From Caulobacterales bacterium (GTDB lineage: Bacteria > Pseudomonadota > Alphaproteobacteria > Caulobacterales > Caulobacteraceae), in contig JAFLCT010000009.1 in the NCBI GenBank assembly GCA_017302335.1, forward strand, positions 1-43,255: a stretch of DNA of 43,255 bases. The letters run 5' to 3'. The translations under genes and the position numbers were made by a program. Of the stretch, positions 41,080 to 43,255 are shown piece after piece. Positions within the stretch are counted from its first letter, which is position 1. Each line of letters begins with the position of its first letter. The notes under the pieces were generated by a model, which was not told the origin of the DNA, did not search any database, and saw only the letters and a program-made list of their open reading frames with translations.

Positions 41080-41897
41080 GGCGTCAGCTCCATCGGCTGA
41101 CCGACATCGCGGCGACGCAGATACAGCGGATCGAAGGCCGCCGTCTGTTTCACGTCCATGCCCCCTTCCTTCACCAGCTCCAGACTGGCCGACAGGGTGG
41201 AGGCGACATAGCTGGCCGTCGAAGGGCCGCCCGCCTCGTCCCCTTGCGGCGCCACCTCAGCCAGCGGCGTCCAGTCGTCCAGACGCGGCATGATCTCGCG
41301 CAGCCAGTCCCGTGCGGCCTCCAGCGGGAAGGCTTCGATCCGCTGGGTCGGATTGTAGTGGCGCGCCTGTTCCTTGCGCCGCTGGGTCACATAGGCGGCC
41401 ATCAGATCGTACAGGCTGGCGTCGATGCGGTCGGACGGCACGATCACCGTGGCCTCGGGATCGCCGCGGGTGAAGACGTCGCGCTTCAACTGGGGTCGGC
41501 CGGTGATGGCCTCCACCGCCTTGCGCATCGCCTCCAGCTTTTGCAGGCGGAAGGCCAGGGCGGCGGCCATAAGCTCGGCGGGCGGCTCTTCGGCCTTGCC
41601 CTTCTCGGCGCGCGGCAACAGCAGCCGCGATTTCAGATAGGCCAGCCACGAAGCCATCACCAGATAGTCGGCCGCCAGCGCGAAATTGCGCCGCCGCGCC
41701 TCGTGGATGAAGGCCAGATACTGTTCCGCCAGCCGGGTGATCGACAGTTTCAGCAGATCGACCTTCTGCGTCCGCGCCAGGGCCAACAGCACGTGCAGCG
41801 GCCCTTCATAGCCCTCCAAATCGACGACGAAGGCTTCTTCCGCCTCGGCCTGGTCGGCGGCGGCGAAGTCCAGATTGGGCTGGAACATATCGGTCAC
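41076..41897 (-). CDS. scpA: Segregation and condensation protein A
   Basis: The kleisin subunit of Smc-ScpAB. It has 273 aa. The N-terminal kleisin signature is LEGYEGPLHVLLALARTQKVDL (core GYEGPLHVLL, about residues 28-37), followed by YLVMASWLAYLKSRLLLP (about residues 77-94) and a C-terminal winged-helix. An in-frame ATG at 41888 is possible but the ATG at 41897 overlaps the nagZ stop (ATGA), favouring it. It works directly with ScpB encoded next. Confidence 0.95.
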   Translation of the reverse strand: MTDMFQPNLDFAAADQAEAEEAFVVDLEGYEGPLHVLLALARTQKVDLLKLSITRLAEQYLAFIHEARRRNFALAADYLVMASWLAYLKSRLLLPRAEKGKAEEPPAELMAAALAFRLQKLEAMRKAVEAITGRPQLKRDVFTRGDPEATVIVPSDRIDASLYDLMAAYVTQRRKEQARHYNPTQRIEAFPLEAARDWLREIMPRLDDWTPLAEVAPQGDEAGGPSTASYVASTLSASLELVKEGGMDVKQTAAFDPLYLRRRDVGQPMELTP

Positions 41898-42955
41898 GCC
41901 TGCGCCTCCCCGACATCGGGTCCGCGTTTCGCGTCCAGCTTCCCGGCCAGCCCGGCGGCGAAACGCTCACGGGCGGCGGCCTCGTCCAGCGGCTCGACCT
42001 CGCGCACCAGACGGGCCAGGGCGGCGTCTGCACGGCGTTTCGCCCGGCCCTTGAGGGCGCCGATGACGCCCGCGATCTGGGTCATTTCCGTCAGGTCGCC
42101 GTTGCAATGCAGGGCGATGTCGCATCCGGCCTTCAACGCCGCCGCCGCCCGTTCGGCCAGGGTTCCGCTCAGCGCCTGCATCGACAGGTCGTCGGTCAGG
42201 ATCAGGCCGCCAAAGCCCAGATCTTCGCGCATCCGCCGCACGGCCGTCTTCGACACCGTCGCCGGGCGCCTGGGATCGATGGCGGTGAAGACGACATGGG
42301 CCGTCATGGCGATGGGCATATCGCTGAGCGCGCGGAACGGCTGGAAATCCCACGCTTCCAGTTCCTCCAGCGTCGCCTCCACCACCGGCAGGTCCTTGTG
42401 GCTGTCGGCGAAGGCGCGGCCATGGCCCGGCATATGTTTGATCACCGGCAAGACCCCGCCCGCCATCAACCCCTCGGCCTGCGCCCGGGCCAGGGGGATC
42501 AGCCCCGCCGGGCTGTCGGCGAAGGCGCGGTCGCCGATGATGTCGTGCGCGCCGGGCACGGGCGCGTCCAGCACCGGGGCGCAGTCGACGGTGATCCCCA
42601 CCGCCCGCAGATCGTGCGCCATCAGCCGTCCGCCCAGCCGCGCCAGCTCGCGCGCCGCCAACGGATCGTTCGTCGCCCTCAGATAGGCGTCGGCCGGCGG
42701 ATATTTCGGCCAGTGCGGCGGACCCAGCCTCTGGACCCGCCCCCCTTCCTGATCGACCAGAACCGGGGCGTCGGGGTCGTCCGCCGCTTCCCGCAGAGCC
42801 TCGGTCAGGGCGCGCACCTGGTCAGGCGTATCGACGTTGCGCCGGAACAGGATGAAGCCCCACGGCCGCGCATCGCGAAAGAAGGCGCGTTCTTCCGGCG
42901 TCAGCCTGTGGCCCAAACAGCCGTAGACGGCGGCCGATCTCACCGGACCATGCAA
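41894..42955 (-). CDS. nagZ: Beta-N-acetylhexosaminidase NagZ (family GH3)
   Basis: Cleaves GlcNAc from 1,6-anhydromuropeptides in the cytoplasm during cell-wall recycling. It has 353 aa, a single GH3 barrel. The catalytic loop is KHMPGHGRAFADSHKDLP, with the His/Asp dyad, and the nucleophile is an Asp in LTDDLSMQA; VDQEGGRVQRL is also typical. The ATG at 42955 overlaps the SPOR gene end by 16 nt; a GTG at 42943 that overlaps the stop codon by 4 nt (GTGA) is an equally credible start. scpA follows with a 4-nt overlap. Confidence 0.95.
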   Translation of the reverse strand: MHGPVRSAAVYGCLGHRLTPEERAFFRDARPWGFILFRRNVDTPDQVRALTEALREAADDPDAPVLVDQEGGRVQRLGPPHWPKYPPADAYLRATNDPLAARELARLGGRLMAHDLRAVGITVDCAPVLDAPVPGAHDIIGDRAFADSPAGLIPLARAQAEGLMAGGVLPVIKHMPGHGRAFADSHKDLPVVEATLEELEAWDFQPFRALSDMPIAMTAHVVFTAIDPRRPATVSKTAVRRMREDLGFGGLILTDDLSMQALSGTLAERAAAALKAGCDIALHCNGDLTEMTQIAGVIGALKGRAKRRADAALARLVREVEPLDEAAARERFAAGLAGKLDAKRGPDVGEAQA

Positions 42956-43255
42956 TCCCGCCCGGCCTCGCGCAGCGCCGCGCAGAAGGCGGACGCCCTT
43001 TCGCGGCTGAGACCGGTGAAGGTGGTGCGATAGACGGTCGAGCCGTTGGACGCCGTGACCTCTTGCACCCGCTTGCCCGCGCCTTGCGCGAACTGGGGGA
43101 AGCGGGCGGCGACGGCGGCGTATTCGCGGTCGGCCACGGCGGTCGAGGAGAAGGCGCCGATCTGAACCGCGGACGATCCGCTCGCGGTCGGGGCCGGGGT
43201 TTCGGCCTTTTCGGCGGGGGCGGCGGGCGTCGCCGGGCGCGGCGCGGCCTTGGTC
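42940..43255 (-). CDS. SPOR-domain protein (5' part missing)
   Basis: The C-terminal part of a SPOR-domain protein; the frame is open to the right edge, so 105 codons are visible. A Pro/Ala-rich linker (KAETPAPTASG-like) precedes the SPOR fold, which opens VQIGAFSS and continues with REYAAVAARFP, YRTTFTGLSRERASAFC and ends GRDCMVR. SPOR domains bind denuded glycan strands at the division septum. In relatives this gene lies before nagZ, as here. An N-terminal transmembrane anchor is expected outside the window. Confidence 0.85.
   Translation of the reverse strand, partial: TKAAPRPATPAAPAEKAETPAPTASGSSAVQIGAFSSTAVADREYAAVAARFPQFAQGAGKRVQEVTASNGSTVYRTTFTGLSRERASAFCAALREAGRDCMVR

Noticed and set aside
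1..43255. Search for CRISPR arrays, tRNA or rRNA genes, insertion sequences and prophage genes.
   Set aside because: No regular spaced repeats, no cloverleaf or rRNA-like sequence in the intergenic gaps, and no transposase or integrase motif in any frame read.

Overview
The window reads as a chromosomal segment of a high-GC alphaproteobacterium of the Caulobacterales, most likely Brevundimonas or a close relative. The support is: a TipF-type flagellar EAL protein, an alphaproteobacterial LexA box (GTTC-N7-GTTC), a split F-type ATP synthase locus with paired b and b' genes, a tandem glycine riboswitch ahead of gcvT-gcvH-gcvPA-gcvPB, and Caulobacter-like -10 elements (CTAGA core) close to start codons. 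The assignment is inference; no rRNA or other marker is present. I found no tRNA, rRNA, CRISPR array, transposase, integrase or prophage gene. The only stretch over 300 bases without a gene (30071-30384) holds the glycine riboswitch.

Layout. 1-4617 (minus): a tightly packed operon of MBL-fold hydrolase, enoyl-CoA isomerase-like protein, GNAT acetyltransferase, DUF1285 protein, Nudix CoA pyrophosphatase and CCA-adding enzyme (cut by the left edge). 4739-8113 (plus): a secreted 12-cysteine repeat protein with its own terminator, exonuclease III, a one-TM protein and a conserved protein of unknown role. 8145-9434 (minus): purD, convergent with the preceding genes at a hairpin. 9541-12738 (plus): xseA, DUF2093, an M23-fold protein and a response regulator. 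12708-14394 (minus): an LpxL-like acyltransferase and an SDR. 14494-18656 (plus): tipF, a Cys-cluster protein, a HAD phosphatase, a MaoC dehydratase and ribF. 18637-19760 (minus): two paralogous lipoproteins.

19877-31874 (plus) carries ileS (with a possible leader peptide), lspA, a DUF3035 lipoprotein, a secreted protein, argS, an adenine deaminase-type enzyme, an SOS-controlled Y-family polymerase, then the riboswitch and the glycine cleavage operon, which runs to 35321. Two pieces look foreign. Between ileS and lspA lies a TerB-like gene with two tiny zinc-ribbon genes around a shared divergent promoter (22935-23831). Between gcvPA and gcvPB lies a lower-GC 124-aa ORF locked in by 4-nt overlaps on both sides (33361-33735). 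35555-36531 (plus) holds two small membrane proteins.

36606-39206 (minus) is the Fo ATP synthase cluster in the order I-a-c-b'-b. It is divergent from ispH (39414-40385, plus), which converges on scpB-scpA-nagZ-SPOR protein (40414-43255, minus, cut by the right edge). Most of the window is core housekeeping. The best candidates for undescribed biology are the TerB/zinc-ribbon cassette, the ORF embedded in the gcv operon, the 12-cysteine three-repeat secreted protein, and the M23 protein whose HxH motif is HxC.
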